Positions 47,315-58,277 are shown, counted from the first letter of the stretch. The stretch: DNA of 64,000 nt from Thalassia testudinum (GCA_037157565.1 JAZHRO010000055.1:40827001-40891000); one strand, 5' to 3'. A program made the numbers and translations. The notes: generated from the sequence alone by a model not told the origin.

Positions 47315-47491
47315 GCAAGTCTCCGCAAGCTCCGACGATCTATCTCTGACTCCTCTCGTCGCCCAACCACAATACCAGTGGCAGGTTTATCTCCCTCACC
47401 GTCCTCCGCGTTGAGCAATACCAGTCGTCGCCATTCCTTCTCCATCTTTGCCGTTGGCTGCCCTACGGAGGTTCATCTTCCTTACGTCCGG
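47315..47491 (+). repeat. A2 5' LTR, segment 2 (between E1 and E2)
   Basis: It starts with the right TSD copy of E1 (GCAAG) and ends with the left TSD copy of E2 (TCCGG, 47,487-47,491). It aligns to 59,980-60,150 in the A2 3' LTR. Confidence 0.92.
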
Positions 47492-48387
47492 TGTTACGAA
47501 CGCGTGCCCCGGACGTCATTTAAGACGTCTGGGAGGTGGCCCAGACGTCGGACCAGACGTCTGGGATCACATCCAGACGTCTTGCCAGACGTCTGGGAAG
47601 GTTTCCAGACGTCTGAAAAACCGTTATCTTCCACACGCGCGAGTCGTCTGCGAGCCTGAGCGCGCAGACCGCATATTCGTTATTCCCTCTTTTTTTTCTT
47701 TTGCGGCTGCAGACGCCTGCCGCACCCTCTCTCCTCCTCGCGCGGCCTTAAAAGGCCACGCCTCCCCTCCCGTCTCCACCGTCTCCTCCTTCTCCTTCAG
47801 CCAGTGAGCGTGAGCGTGAGTGCGAGCACGAGGGCGGCAGCGGCGGCCGCAGTGAGCGCGGAGGAGGTGCGGCGTGCGAGAGCGGAGCTTTGCCGTGAGG
47901 GCGAACTCGCCAGAGCGGCTTGGCCGGCCGGCGGAGGGTGCAGGGGACGCGGAGCGACGCGGAGACGGACCTGCTGCGGTCTGAGCAGCAGACGTGCGAG
48001 GTACGACGCGGGCGGCATCGCGAGCGGAGGCCGGGTCGCGCCCTGATTCTGGAAAAATTTCCAGAATCAGACGTCTGGGTTGATAGCCAGACGGCGAGGG
48101 AGATGTCTGGAAGCTCATACAGACGTCTGAAAGGTGAGTATTCCGCCTTCTTCTTCCTTCCTGTCGACTGACCGTACTGAGGGAGGCAGTTGGCTGTGCG
48201 CAGGTTCGCTGATTCGCCATCCTTTGCGAATCAAACTTCTGGAAGTTGTACCAGACGGCGGGAGTGACATCCAGACGTCCGGGGTGACCATCGGATGTCT
48301 GGGAGCTAGGATAGACATCCCCGCATACTTCTGGATGTCTGGGAAACCACGCTGAACAGGCAATTCTCTGATACCATCTTCGTTACA
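47492..48387 (+). repeat. E2 5' LTR
   Basis: 896 bp, TGTTACGAACGCG to CATCTTCGTTACA. The first 130 bp hold six GACGTC palindromes, mostly as CCAGACGTCTGGG. A TATA-like CCTTAAAAGG lies at 47,746-47,755. An inverted repeat with 13-bp arms is at 48,043-48,070, followed by AGACGTCTGG. A possible splice donor AAAGGTGAGT lies at about 48,129. The order of these blocks matches the first 0.7 kb of the E1 LTR. The 198-codon frame on the minus strand (47,624-48,220) is a GC-rich artefact. Confidence 0.88.
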
Positions 48388-48390
48388 AGA

Positions 48391-48402
48391 TGGTATCAGA
48401 GC
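48391..48402 (+). other. Primer binding site of E2 (tRNA-iMet)
   Basis: TGGTATCAGAGC, an exact match to the usual initiator-tRNA-Met PBS of plant retrotransposons, three bases after the LTR. Confidence 0.93.
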
Positions 48403-48566
48403 AAGGTCGTCCCGAGAAGTGAATCAACTGACTGGAAAATAACCAATTCGCATGTTTATAGCTAGAGTAGCCACCACAACATATCTCCTGACTTGAGCTC
48501 TTAGAAGTTTCGTTAGGTACCGTCTGTTTTGACGTTTCCGTGTTGTTTCGCGTCTCCTTGCAGGAG

Positions 48567-51500
48567 ATGCCTCATCGCGGGACTGGCGAGACTTGCCGCG
48601 GGCGCGGTCGAGGACGAGGTCGGCGAGGTGGACGTGCTGTCGTTGACGTCTCGGTGGACCAGCCACCACTCCCTGGCATCCAGGCCCAGGACCTCGCCAG
48701 ACTGATTCGAGATATTGTACGAGAGGAGCTCCACCCACCGCCCCGAGCACCTCCTCCTGGGGTTGCAGAGGGGGAGTCCTCTGTGGGACCACGCGACGGA
48801 CACGACGCTGGACAGGAGGGAGGGGATGGGTCGCTGCCGCCCCCACCTTCCTCCGACACTTCTGTACCCGAGGCACCTTCGCCTGGAGGTGCACTAGCAC
48901 CTCCCCTACAGCGCCACTTCGAGCTTTTCGGACAGTTCCGGAAGCTGAAGCCCCCCTCCTTCAAGGGGGATGAGGACGCGACCGAGGCAGAGGACTGGCT
49001 TGAGCAGCTGGAGAAGATCTTCGACACCCTTCGCCCCCCGGTGGAGTGCCGCGTGGCCTTTGCCACGTACCAGCTGGAGAGTGCGGCACACCGGTGGTGG
49101 AGGGTGGTCCGGGGACAAGAGAGGGACGAGCCAACGTGGGACCAGTTCGTCGCCCTCTTCTGCGAGCAGTACTTCCCCCAGACGTGGCAGGACCTGAGGA
49201 GGCGGGAGTTCCACACTCTCCGCCAGGGGACGATGACTGTGAGCGCGTACCGCACGTGTTTCTTGGAGCTGTCCCACTTTGCAGCGACAGCGGTAGCCAC
49301 TGAGGAGGAGCGCCTTTGGAGGTTCACCGAGGGGCTCCGGCCTGCGATCCGGGGGTATGTCAAACCCCTGAAGCTGCCTACGTTTTCGAGGGTGGTAGAG
49401 GCAGCTATGACTTACGAGGAGACCAACCCGTCCGTGCGAGAGACCGAGGGCGGGCGGAAGAGGCCCTTTCAGCCAGACTTCTCACAGGGCCGGCGAGAAC
49501 AGAGACACGTGGCGTCTGCAGGAGAGCCGTCACGTTGTGCAGGGCCATCAGTGGCCTTTGGGGGCCCTCGACAGGGGCCAGTCGCCAACACCGGACCCCC
49601 GCCTAGTCGACAGCAGGGACTCACTGAGGGCGGGAGTCGGGTTCCCCTCTGCTACCAGTGTGGCCAGCCGGGCCACGTCAGGAGGGACTGCCCATCTAGG
49701 GCAGGAGGTCAGCAGATACTTCCCGTGCAGAGCACTGGAGGGCGCGCAGGAGGCCGCGGTTCCCAGGCACGAGGAGGAGGACAGCAGTCGCGAGGAGGGT
49801 ACCGGCCAGCACCTACCCGTCCGACGCAGAGTGTGGCTGCTTCATCCGCACCTAGAGCTGAGGGGCGTATCAACGTCCTAACACACAGGGACGCCAGAGC
49901 ATCGGGATCCGTGGTAGCAGGTATGGTTGCAGTTTCTGGCAGACTCGTTTACATGCTTTTCGATTCCGGCGCTACGCACTCGTTTGTCGCAGCCAGTTTC
50001 GCAATTAGTTTGGACCAGGATTATACACTGTTAGAAAATCCACTCGTAATCAGAGGTCAGAGTGGTCAGCTGTTTGTAGCTGAGGAGGTGTACACGGATT
50101 GCGAGGTCAGCGTTGGAGGACATAGCCTGCCAGCTGATCTGATTATGTTACAGATGAAGGACTTTGGTGTGATTCTGGGGATGGATTGGCTGTCCGCTTA
50201 CCACGCCTTGGTAGACTGTTTTGAGAGGAAGATTGTCTTCTCCATTCCGGAGTTGCCTTCTTTCGAGTTTCACGAACAGCCAGTGGACGGAGGTTTCAGG
50301 TGCATTTCGGCACTTCGGGCGGCGAGACTTTTGAGCCAGGGGTGTGAGGGCTTCCTAGCTTGTGTGGTGGCAGAACCCAGCCCCGTGGCAGACTTCCAGA
50401 GCATCCCGGTGGTCAGAGAGTACCCCGACGTGTTTCCAGACGAGTTGCCAGGACTACCGCCCGAGCGTGAGATCGAGTTTGAGATCTCACTAGTACCAGG
50501 GACCAGCCCCATCTCCACCGCGCCATACAGGATGGCACCGCTTGAGCTGTGAGAGCTCAAGTCCCAGTTGCAGGACCTTTTGGAGAAAGGTTTCGTGAGG
50601 CCCAGTGCGTCTCCCTGGGGAGCCCCGGTACTGTTTGTGAAGAAGAAGGATGGGACCCTACGCCTTTGTGTGGACTACCGACAGCTGAATAGGGTCACCA
50701 TCAAGAACAGATATCTGCTGCCGAGGATTGACGATTTGTTTGACCAGTTGCGGGGTGCCACGGTGTTTTCCAAGATAGACTTGAGGTCTGGATACCACCA
50801 GTTGAGGATCAGGGAGACCGACGCCTCCAAGACAGCTTTCCGCACCCGGTACGGACACTACAAGTTTTTGGTCATGCCATTTGGGCTGACCAATGCCCCC
50901 GCTGCTTTCATGGACCTGATGAACCGGGTGTTTAGACCGTACTTGAACCAGTTCGTGGTGGTTTTCATAGATGATGTACTCATCTATTCTAGAGATCAGA
51001 CGCAGCACGGACAGCACTTGCGGATGGTTCTGGACACTCTGAGGCGACGCAGGCTGTACGCCAAATACAGCAAGTGCGAGTTCTGGTTGAGGGAGGTGAC
51101 CTTCTTAGGTCATGTGATCTCTGGAGATGGCTTGGCGGTGGACCCAGCCAAGGTCGAGGTAGTGCTCAGGTGGGAGAGACCGCGTTCAGTCACTGAGATT
51201 CGCAGTTTCCTGGGACTAGCTGGTTACTACAGACGGTTCATCAGAGGATTTTCACAGATTGCACGTCCTATGACACAGTTGACCCGGAAGGACGTGCCTT
51301 TCGCTTGGACAGACGCCTGTGAGGCATGTTTTCTGGAGCTGAAGGAGAGGTTGACCTCGCCTCCCGTGCTCACCATCCCTGACAGTAGTGGCGGGTTCGT
51401 TGTGTACACGGATGCTTCCTTGCAGGGGTTAGGAGGTGTGCTCATGCAGAGGGGTCATGTTGTCGCTTACGCTTCGCGGCAACTGAAGCCCCATGAGCAT

Positions 51501-52010
51501 ACCTACCCTACCCACGACCTAGAGTTGGCGCCTGTTGTCTTCGCGCTGAAGACCTGGAGGCACTACTTGTACGGTGAGACCTTCGAGATTTTTACAGATC
51601 ACAAGAGCCTCAGATATCTTTTCGACCAGAAGGAGCTCAACATGAGACAGAGACGTTGGTTGGAACTCCTGAAGGACTACGATTGCAGCATCTCCTACCA
51701 CCCGGGAAAGGCCAATGTGATGGCTGACGCCTTGAGCCGTAAGGCGCCCGCACGCTTGGCCAGTCTACAATTACAGAGTTGGAGCCTTTTGGAGGAGGTG
51801 GGTAGTTGGCAACCTCTAGAGTTACGAGGGTACTGTGGGGCAGTGACGGTGACACGGCAGACCGGGCCAGAGCTGATAGACCGCATCATCACGGGACAGA
51901 TGGCCGATCTGTACTTGCAGTCTTTGCGCGACAGAGTACTATCAGGGGACCCAGGGGACTTCTCTTTCACAGACCAGGTGTTACGCTTGAGGGGACGGTT
52001 GTGTGTTACA
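48567..52010 (+). pseudogene. E2 gag-pro-RT-RNase H, one stop, C-terminally truncated
   Basis: From ATG 48,567 (after TCCTTGCAGGAG) one frame stays open for about 1,148 codons except for TGA at 50,550-50,552, where E1 has CGA. Gag (HFELFGQFRKLKPPSF, CEQYFPQTW); CCHC CYQCGQPGHVRRDC at 49,650-49,691; protease with an intact FDSGATHSFV near 49,960; RT with [19 protein letters not shown] and FIDDVLIYS near 50,960; RNase H with [10 protein letters not shown] and [10 protein letters not shown] to about 51,730. No frameshift is seen. The frame then reads through the deletion joint into the A2 LTR. E2 is a good reference for what E1 encoded up to its integrase. Confidence 0.92.
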
Positions 52011-53555
52011 TCCGGCAACCACACCGGCATGGGATCTCTATCCCTTTTCATCCTTAGAGTAGGTTTTTAAGTTCCCGCTCTCTCATACTTTCTTCCCCTC
52101 TATCTATTTCCCAAAATCAACCACCGACACTACTAAAACACCCTCATCTCCTCCATCCCGACGACTCCTCCGACGAGGTGCTCCCATTGCTACGCACCTC
52201 CATCCACCTCGCCGACCACCCTACAACCTCCACTGCACCTTCCCGTTCCTTTCCCCTTACTCTATTCACTCCATCGTCCACCCAAACACCTCCCCGAATA
52301 GACCCACTCTCATCGACTGTTCCCGTCACCGTCCGACCACCATGGCCACTCGCGCTCCATGCCACGACCACTGTTACATTCATCGTGCCACAGCGACCCT
52401 GCCGAGCATTCTGACGTAGCCATAAGGCCTCTTTTCTTGATTTTAGGTCCCAGGTCAGAGCCGCCATTGCTACCGAGCGTCGAGCGAGCTTCAAGCTTCT
52501 TCAGGTCTTGCAACACCTAGGGGACACCTCCAAACTATGCGCAATCGAAGCCCGCACACATCCAAGTTCTCATGCAAGGGCTTCAACAGCTACATTCTAG
52601 CCAAATTGGCTAAGCACCCTGCTGCTGTGCTGCGCGAAAGGAAGGTGGGACATTTAGTCCCACCTCGAATAGGAAAAGGCACCCGCACCTGCATAAATTG
52701 CAAAGCTGCACATAGCTGTTCGCCTCCAAACATTGAGGGTGAGGTCCTCCTCCCCCTTCACTCGGACTCGTCCGCGACACCTCACCCACGGACCAGGCCG
52801 ACCCGACTACCCACCTGACCTACACTCCTTGCTCACCACCACACGTCGGTGAGCCTGGACCTGGGTATGTGCTAGGTCCGATTACCCGACCGACTGTGGC
52901 TCTTGAAGAGCGAGACTTAAATAGAAAGAGAGAGGAGAGCTACGCGAGGGAAAGGGGGGTTTTTGCCCTCGGAAGATTAGCTCCGACACTTAGTTGGATT
53001 CAGGAGGCAAGAAGGCCAGAGAAGAAGAAAGCCTAAAGAAGAAGCAGGAAGAAGAAGAGGAGGATTGTAGGGCTGAAGGCAGAAGAAGAAGAAGCAAGCC
53101 TGAGAAGAATAGAAGAGAAAGAAAGAATCAGAGAAATTAGAGAAAGAAAAGAAGAAGAAGAAGAAAGGAAGAATCAGAGAAAGGAGGACTGTAGCAAAAG
53201 TCATTTAAGACGTCTGATTGCAAAATCAGACGTCTGAATTCATATTCCCTCCTTTAGTATATTTGAGTAACTATTCTATGTATTAGACTTATAATTGGTG
53301 ATTCAAATCACCATTATTTTGTCAAAAATTCTTTTTACTCTTCATATACTCATATGCTCTACATTCCTAATTAGTTTTTGAGTAATATTTTGTGTTCAAA
53401 TTACATTAATTGTTGAGATTAGTGTGTGAATTCCATTTGCTCCCTATGCTCGACCTTGGAACTTTTTCAAGTAATAAAAATTGTATTTGTCTTCAAAGCG
53501 ATTTCGACTATACTACAACACTTCATTTAAATATCGATCTCGTTTTGCGTTAACA
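52011..53555 (+). repeat. A2 5' LTR, segment 3
   Basis: It starts with the right TSD of E2 and runs through the U5 end GCGTTAACA at 53,555. It includes a purine-rich tract at 53,000-53,200 and a hairpin of two AGACGTCT palindromes at 53,208-53,236. The last part (53,280-53,450) matches window positions 1-180 reversed and A3 17,390-17,500 reversed. Confidence 0.88.
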
Positions 53556-53558
53556 TTT

Positions 53559-53576
53559 TGGCACCGTTGCCAAGGA
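53559..53576 (+). other. Primer binding site of A2 (tRNA-Asp)
   Basis: TGGCACCGTTGCCAAGGA, three bases after the LTR end. It differs from the tRNA-Asp complement by a few C-to-T/G-to-A type changes. Confidence 0.8.
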
Positions 53577-54728
53577 GCAACGTGCAATTCTCCGCTATTC
53601 TCTACATTATTTGATTATATTTGAACACTAATTTGCCCTATTTGCTTTATTGTAATTTTGTGAGGTACTTCACAAGAAGATCCTCCGTGCAAATCAACCA
53701 CTCCATTCTTCCCTAATCAGCCTCCTAATCTTTGGAAGACAAAAAGGAAACAATCAATTAGGAATCACCTACCTTATTTTTCATAGTAATTATCATTTAA
53801 AAAGACAAGTTTCCTGATTTGCGAATTTTTTTTCAATCTCATTGAAGTTGAAGAGATTCTGTTTAAGAGATCCTACCCCAAATTTCCTGTGCCTATTAGG
53901 GACTATGCTTAATTTATAATCTTCTTGGACTACGCACTTCTTGTTTGAAGTCCAAGGAGAACATTTTTGAAGATCAAAGAGGACTTGGAAATAAAGCCAA
54001 ATTAGGGTTTCTACATTAAGGTTTTGGAGTGCTAGTTCACACTTACCTGCATAAAAGGAAACAAACTCACCCACATTTGTGTACTACCTAAGCCCTTGAT
54101 TAAAAGGATCCAATCAAGAAAAATCCTAAAATCAGGCTCTAAACTCACTTGAACCCTAAAATCCTTAGACCTAATAACCTGGGAGTCAAATTAGGGTGAT
54201 TTCTAGATCTTGACCTAGAGTCATTTTGCCATCTTTAGGGTAGGTCAGGTAAAATTGGTCTACATTGTAGGCCAACCAACCTCCAAATTAGGTCATAAGT
54301 TAAATCAACTGCTAATTCAAGTGAAAATAAAGGCACAAATTAGGACATAAAACTGGTAGACTTAAGAGGTCAAGTTATCCATTCTGGTTTACCTGGACCC
54401 TCAGTGACAAGGAAGGTCGGGTAGAGGAAACCCTGTAACCCGTGGGAATGCTCTACCATGTAGGGGTCTTTGTGGGACTCTCCCTTCCTGGCTGCCCAGG
54501 TAATTCTTAGGTGGACGACTTTCTGATCCAAGGTCATCATCCACCCTAAACCTCATAATCATCCAAAAATCTTTGGGTGCCTTGTTTGAGTCAATATCAC
54601 ATCCAGTCCCTCATCCCTTCTATTTAAAGCACACACAAATTTTCTTGGAAATCTCTTTCAGATCTAATCAATTTTGATCTAAACTTGAATTTTGATTCTA
54701 CATCTTGATTCCACCATCTGATTCAAAT

Positions 54729-56552
54729 ATGCAGCCTGGCTACTTAGGAAAACCATTAAAGAAACCTGAATCTCAAAGATTCATGAGAGATAGAATGGTT
54801 GAAGATGCCCTAAAATTTTATGAGATTGATTACAAAACCTCAAAATCAATTGAAGACATTCAGGTTAACGAATCGACAAGAACAACCTTCATCATAAACT
54901 GTGCCCAATTATTAGTAACAGAAGCAACAAATGGATCAACCTGAGATATTCTCATAATAGGATACATCGAGATATAAAAATTACATAACTTTGAATATCT
55001 CCATTGCATGACAAATTCTACACTCTGAGAAAAAAACCAAGATGATCTTGAAAAATGGGAAGAAATGATAAAATTGTTGAAACAAGTTATTGATCAAAAA
55101 TACCCGTACATGCCCCAAATAGTTAATGAAACATCTTGGAATAATATTGAGGATCAACATGATTTCCCAAATCCCGAGTTTGAGACCCCAGGTTGCGGAT
55201 TCCCAACCTAGATGGAATATGATATGCCTAATCTTGAAATAGGTTGGGAGGTCCCAATTGCAGGAGAGCACGATTTTGAGCCAACCTTAGAAAACCAAAA
55301 CCCTATCATAGAATTCCTAGACTCCTGTAATAATGAGATTGAATCAAAACCTCTCGAGGGTGTAAATCCCGCCCTTTACTCTGATAAGGTGACCCCTGAA
55401 GGCAATTCTGACCTAGATTATAGTAATTCAACCCACATCCTTAGCCTAGAATCTATATCTGAATCTTTTTGGGAGAATTACAAGGCCCTGTATGTCGAAA
55501 ATCAAAGTTTGAATTTGGATTATGATTCTAGGCCTTTATTTGATGAATGTACCTCTCCAACATCCTCAGAAATGCAGATTGATTTTTTGTAAGTAATGCC
55601 AATCTATGATACAGAAATCGAGGAGTTCGAAGAGTGGGGTTTCGATTGGGTCTTCCCTACAAGCCAAAAACCTAAGCCCAGATCCAATAAGGACACCTTT
55701 TTAAGCTCGGAATCTACGGATAGGCTAGACCCAAGTCAGGTTGCTGAGTCTACATCTTGTGATTTGTTCCGTGGTGGAACCCCTGATCTCGAATCAAATT
55801 CAGAACTTGATTCTCGCAATTTCTCCAACGATTTTGAATCTTACTATGATTATGGAGAACCATTGTTTCCTGATGACTACGATCTATTCTTCGACTCTGA
55901 CTTTGAGGTTCCTAATCCTGAGATCACTGATTTAAATTCAAGTTCCATTGACACGGAATCATTTCTTTCCGATCCTTAGGAATCAGAAACAAAAAGTGCC
56001 AAGAGTGACTACAATCCAGAATTCGAATCTTTTCTTGACTTCGATTTTCTTCATCCTATAAACACTCTTCAAGCATTTACCTTTGAGTTTGACAACTACT
56101 ATAAGGACTCTCTAAATGAACCCACCTTTGAACCCTTATTAGAAGACCCCTCACACACAATTTGTATTGATGCCACATCCTCTACATATACAGAACCTAT
56201 TCAAACCCATTTTCAACCCCGACTTGCAACCGAACTCAATTTCTATTCTAATTCCCCTCTTAATAAGTCAGTTGCAGATGATTCTCCTCCAAATTTTTAT
56301 CGAGTTTCGGACATCGATCAGACTACAAATCACGCCTCATCCTTCTCTGATCACTTTTGTAGGGTTCCTACATCCTCCATTGATTCTTTTTCATTTAAGG
56401 ATCCCTACTCTGATCAGGCTGATTTCACTCAGCCAAACCCTAGCTATACACTTCCATACCATTTCGAGTTCCAAAGTATATGGTGTGTTCCACATCTCTT
56501 GATCTACATTTATCAACCCACCAGATTGATTGGGTTTGGGCTGCATCATTAG
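54729..56552 (+). pseudogene. Unrecognised acidic ORF of A2, six in-frame stops, no frameshift
   Basis: From ATG 54,729 a single frame runs 608 codons to TAG 56,550-56,552, broken by stops at 54,942, 54,975, 55,026, 55,209, 55,590 and 55,977. The N-terminus is basic (MQPGYLGKPLKKPESQRF). Residues about 100-130 form a likely helix (DLEKWEEMIKLLKQVIDQ). The rest is strongly acidic and Ser/Asn/Phe/Tyr-rich, with tracts such as DYDLFFDSDFEVPNPE, ending TRLIGFGLHH. I see no zinc knuckle, protease, RT or integrase motif. A homologous peptide in A1 (12,103-12,348) and a similar design in B1 show it is a family trait. What it does is unknown; a structural, gag-replacing or env-like role are open alternatives. 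Confidence 0.65.
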
Positions 56553-58277
56553 CCTGTTGACTTGAACAAGCACCTGGTTGGACCAACTATGCTTTTGATC
56601 AAGGTGCTTGTTCTGCAAAACTCATCTGATTTGACCACTCCTCCAAATCATTTCCCGCTCGGCTGAAGGAATTAAATTTAGCACTTAACGGAAGGCAACC
56701 CGTCATTCCAAAAATCGAGATCCTTCTGATTATCCTTCTGTACTACACGTCTATTGCACCTTGAGTTCGATTTTAGAATAGTCGATCTTACCTCTGGCAC
56801 ACGTGCCAGAGCTTGAAATCATCCGCAACAGTCATTCCTGACCCATTCTCCCACCCGATAATCTTGTTCTAAATTTTTGAACCCCAAACTGTTTCACACC
56901 CTCCGTTTACAATGAGGACATTGCAAAAGTTAAGCATGGGGGGTGGTAAAGTACAAGCATACAAAAAATCAAAGTTCAGAAGGGTTCTCACAGAAAAAAC
57001 ACACATTCCAAAAATACCAAAAAAATAAAAAAATCTTGAAAAAGAACAAAAAAATGAGAGGGGAGAAAATTTTAAGGGCATATCAGTTTTGAGGAGAAAA
57101 AGGGGAGTTAAATATGTCAAAAAAAATGGGCACAAGTTGAAAAAAAAAGAAAAGAGATAGTCATTAGTAAGAAATTAAGGAATTAACTTAGTTCTAAACT
57201 ATATCAAGAAAAAGAAAATGAAAGGCAAAAAGTGCTAATGAAACAGAGAAGAGATTAGTAGGAACGCTGATTTTAGGCCTTTTGGGCTATGATCATAGGC
57301 TTAAAAATTCAAGTACCCGCTAAGACCTGGATAATCCTCAAGAGGTTGGGGAAAATGAGAAGCTTAAGTATTAGGTCTAAGGCTTAAGGAGTATATGGCC
57401 TCATTAACTGACCTCTGGTTTGTGTGACTCGATAACCTAAGCACCCCAATCCACACACAGTTTGGTTCAGTGCACTTAAGTATCAAAATCACATAAATGC
57501 ATTTAAATTGTTCTGAAAAAAGTCACCAAGATTAGGAGCGGCTGATCAACACAAGTTGATTTGGATGAGTTCCTGGTGCGAAGAGGTGGGAAATTCCCCT
57601 CGAAGATGTGCAATAACAACTCCTCAGAGCTTGTCTCCTAAGATATCTACATATCCTACCGGGGGCATGTAAGCACCCTGTGCTAGTTCAGATGCCATGG
57701 GCAGCATTATCCCGAAATGTCGATTGCCAGGGTCTGGATTTAGCTACAGAACACCATGGGCGGGATTATCTCGAAATCTTAAAAGCCAGGGTTCTGGGGG
57801 TTGCCATGGGCAGTGCTATCTCGAAGCATCGATTGCCAGGGACCCTTCGAGGATTGATGATGGGGATTAGGAATCCAATACAGATCGTGTTGTAAAGCCA
57901 ATCCAAAGCTAGAAATAAAAAGAAAAGAGAGAGAAAACTCTCCACAAATAAAAATTCCTCTGTCTCTCTCCGATAAAATCTCACTGTAAACTGAATCGAG
58001 GCTAAAACATGTTACAAGCACGGGTGCTTTAACCGCAGAGTTCAATGAACCGTAGGATAGTTCTTGTGGGCCTTAAAAACCTTCGCGGTAGACTGAGGCT
58101 AGAGTTGGTCTGGTCCAGATCTTGGTTGGTACTTGAGTACCTCTAGGCCTACTATCGGCATTCTAACCTAATCTACAAAGGAAAGCACACATCACAATTT
58201 TTTAGCATCAAAATGATTTCATGGTCTAGAATCGAAGTTAATACCTTGAAATTTTGCTAAGGGACTAGCAAAAGCTA

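Larger units (their letters stand above)
47492..52010 (+). mobile_element. E2: Tekay/Del-like chromovirus, 3' half deleted
   Basis: The 5' LTR (896 bp), PBS, gag, protease, RT and RNase H are present. The sequence then stops just after RNase H (LRGRLCV) and continues with TTACA and the TSD TCCGG (52,011-52,015). Integrase, chromodomain and nearly all of the 3' LTR are missing, yet the 5' LTR end (CGTTACA) and the residual 3' end (GTTACA) agree. E2 therefore inserted intact and was then shortened by a deletion ending at the last bases of its 3' LTR. It is in the same family and orientation as E1 in the internal part, but its LTR is a third as long. Confidence 0.9.

Noticed and set aside
47624..48220. 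198-codon open frame on the minus strand
   Set aside because: It lies wholly in the GC-rich E2 LTR, is antisense, has low-complexity composition and no recognisable motif.
50550..50552. Programmed stop readthrough between protease and RT in E2
   Set aside because: E1 has CGA at the same codon, so a CG-to-TG mutation is simpler. The following bases (GAGCTC) do not resemble a known plant readthrough context.
53556..54728. gag hidden in the A2 leader
   Set aside because: Reading the leader gives only short frames with no zinc knuckle or gag core. The first credible start is 54,729.
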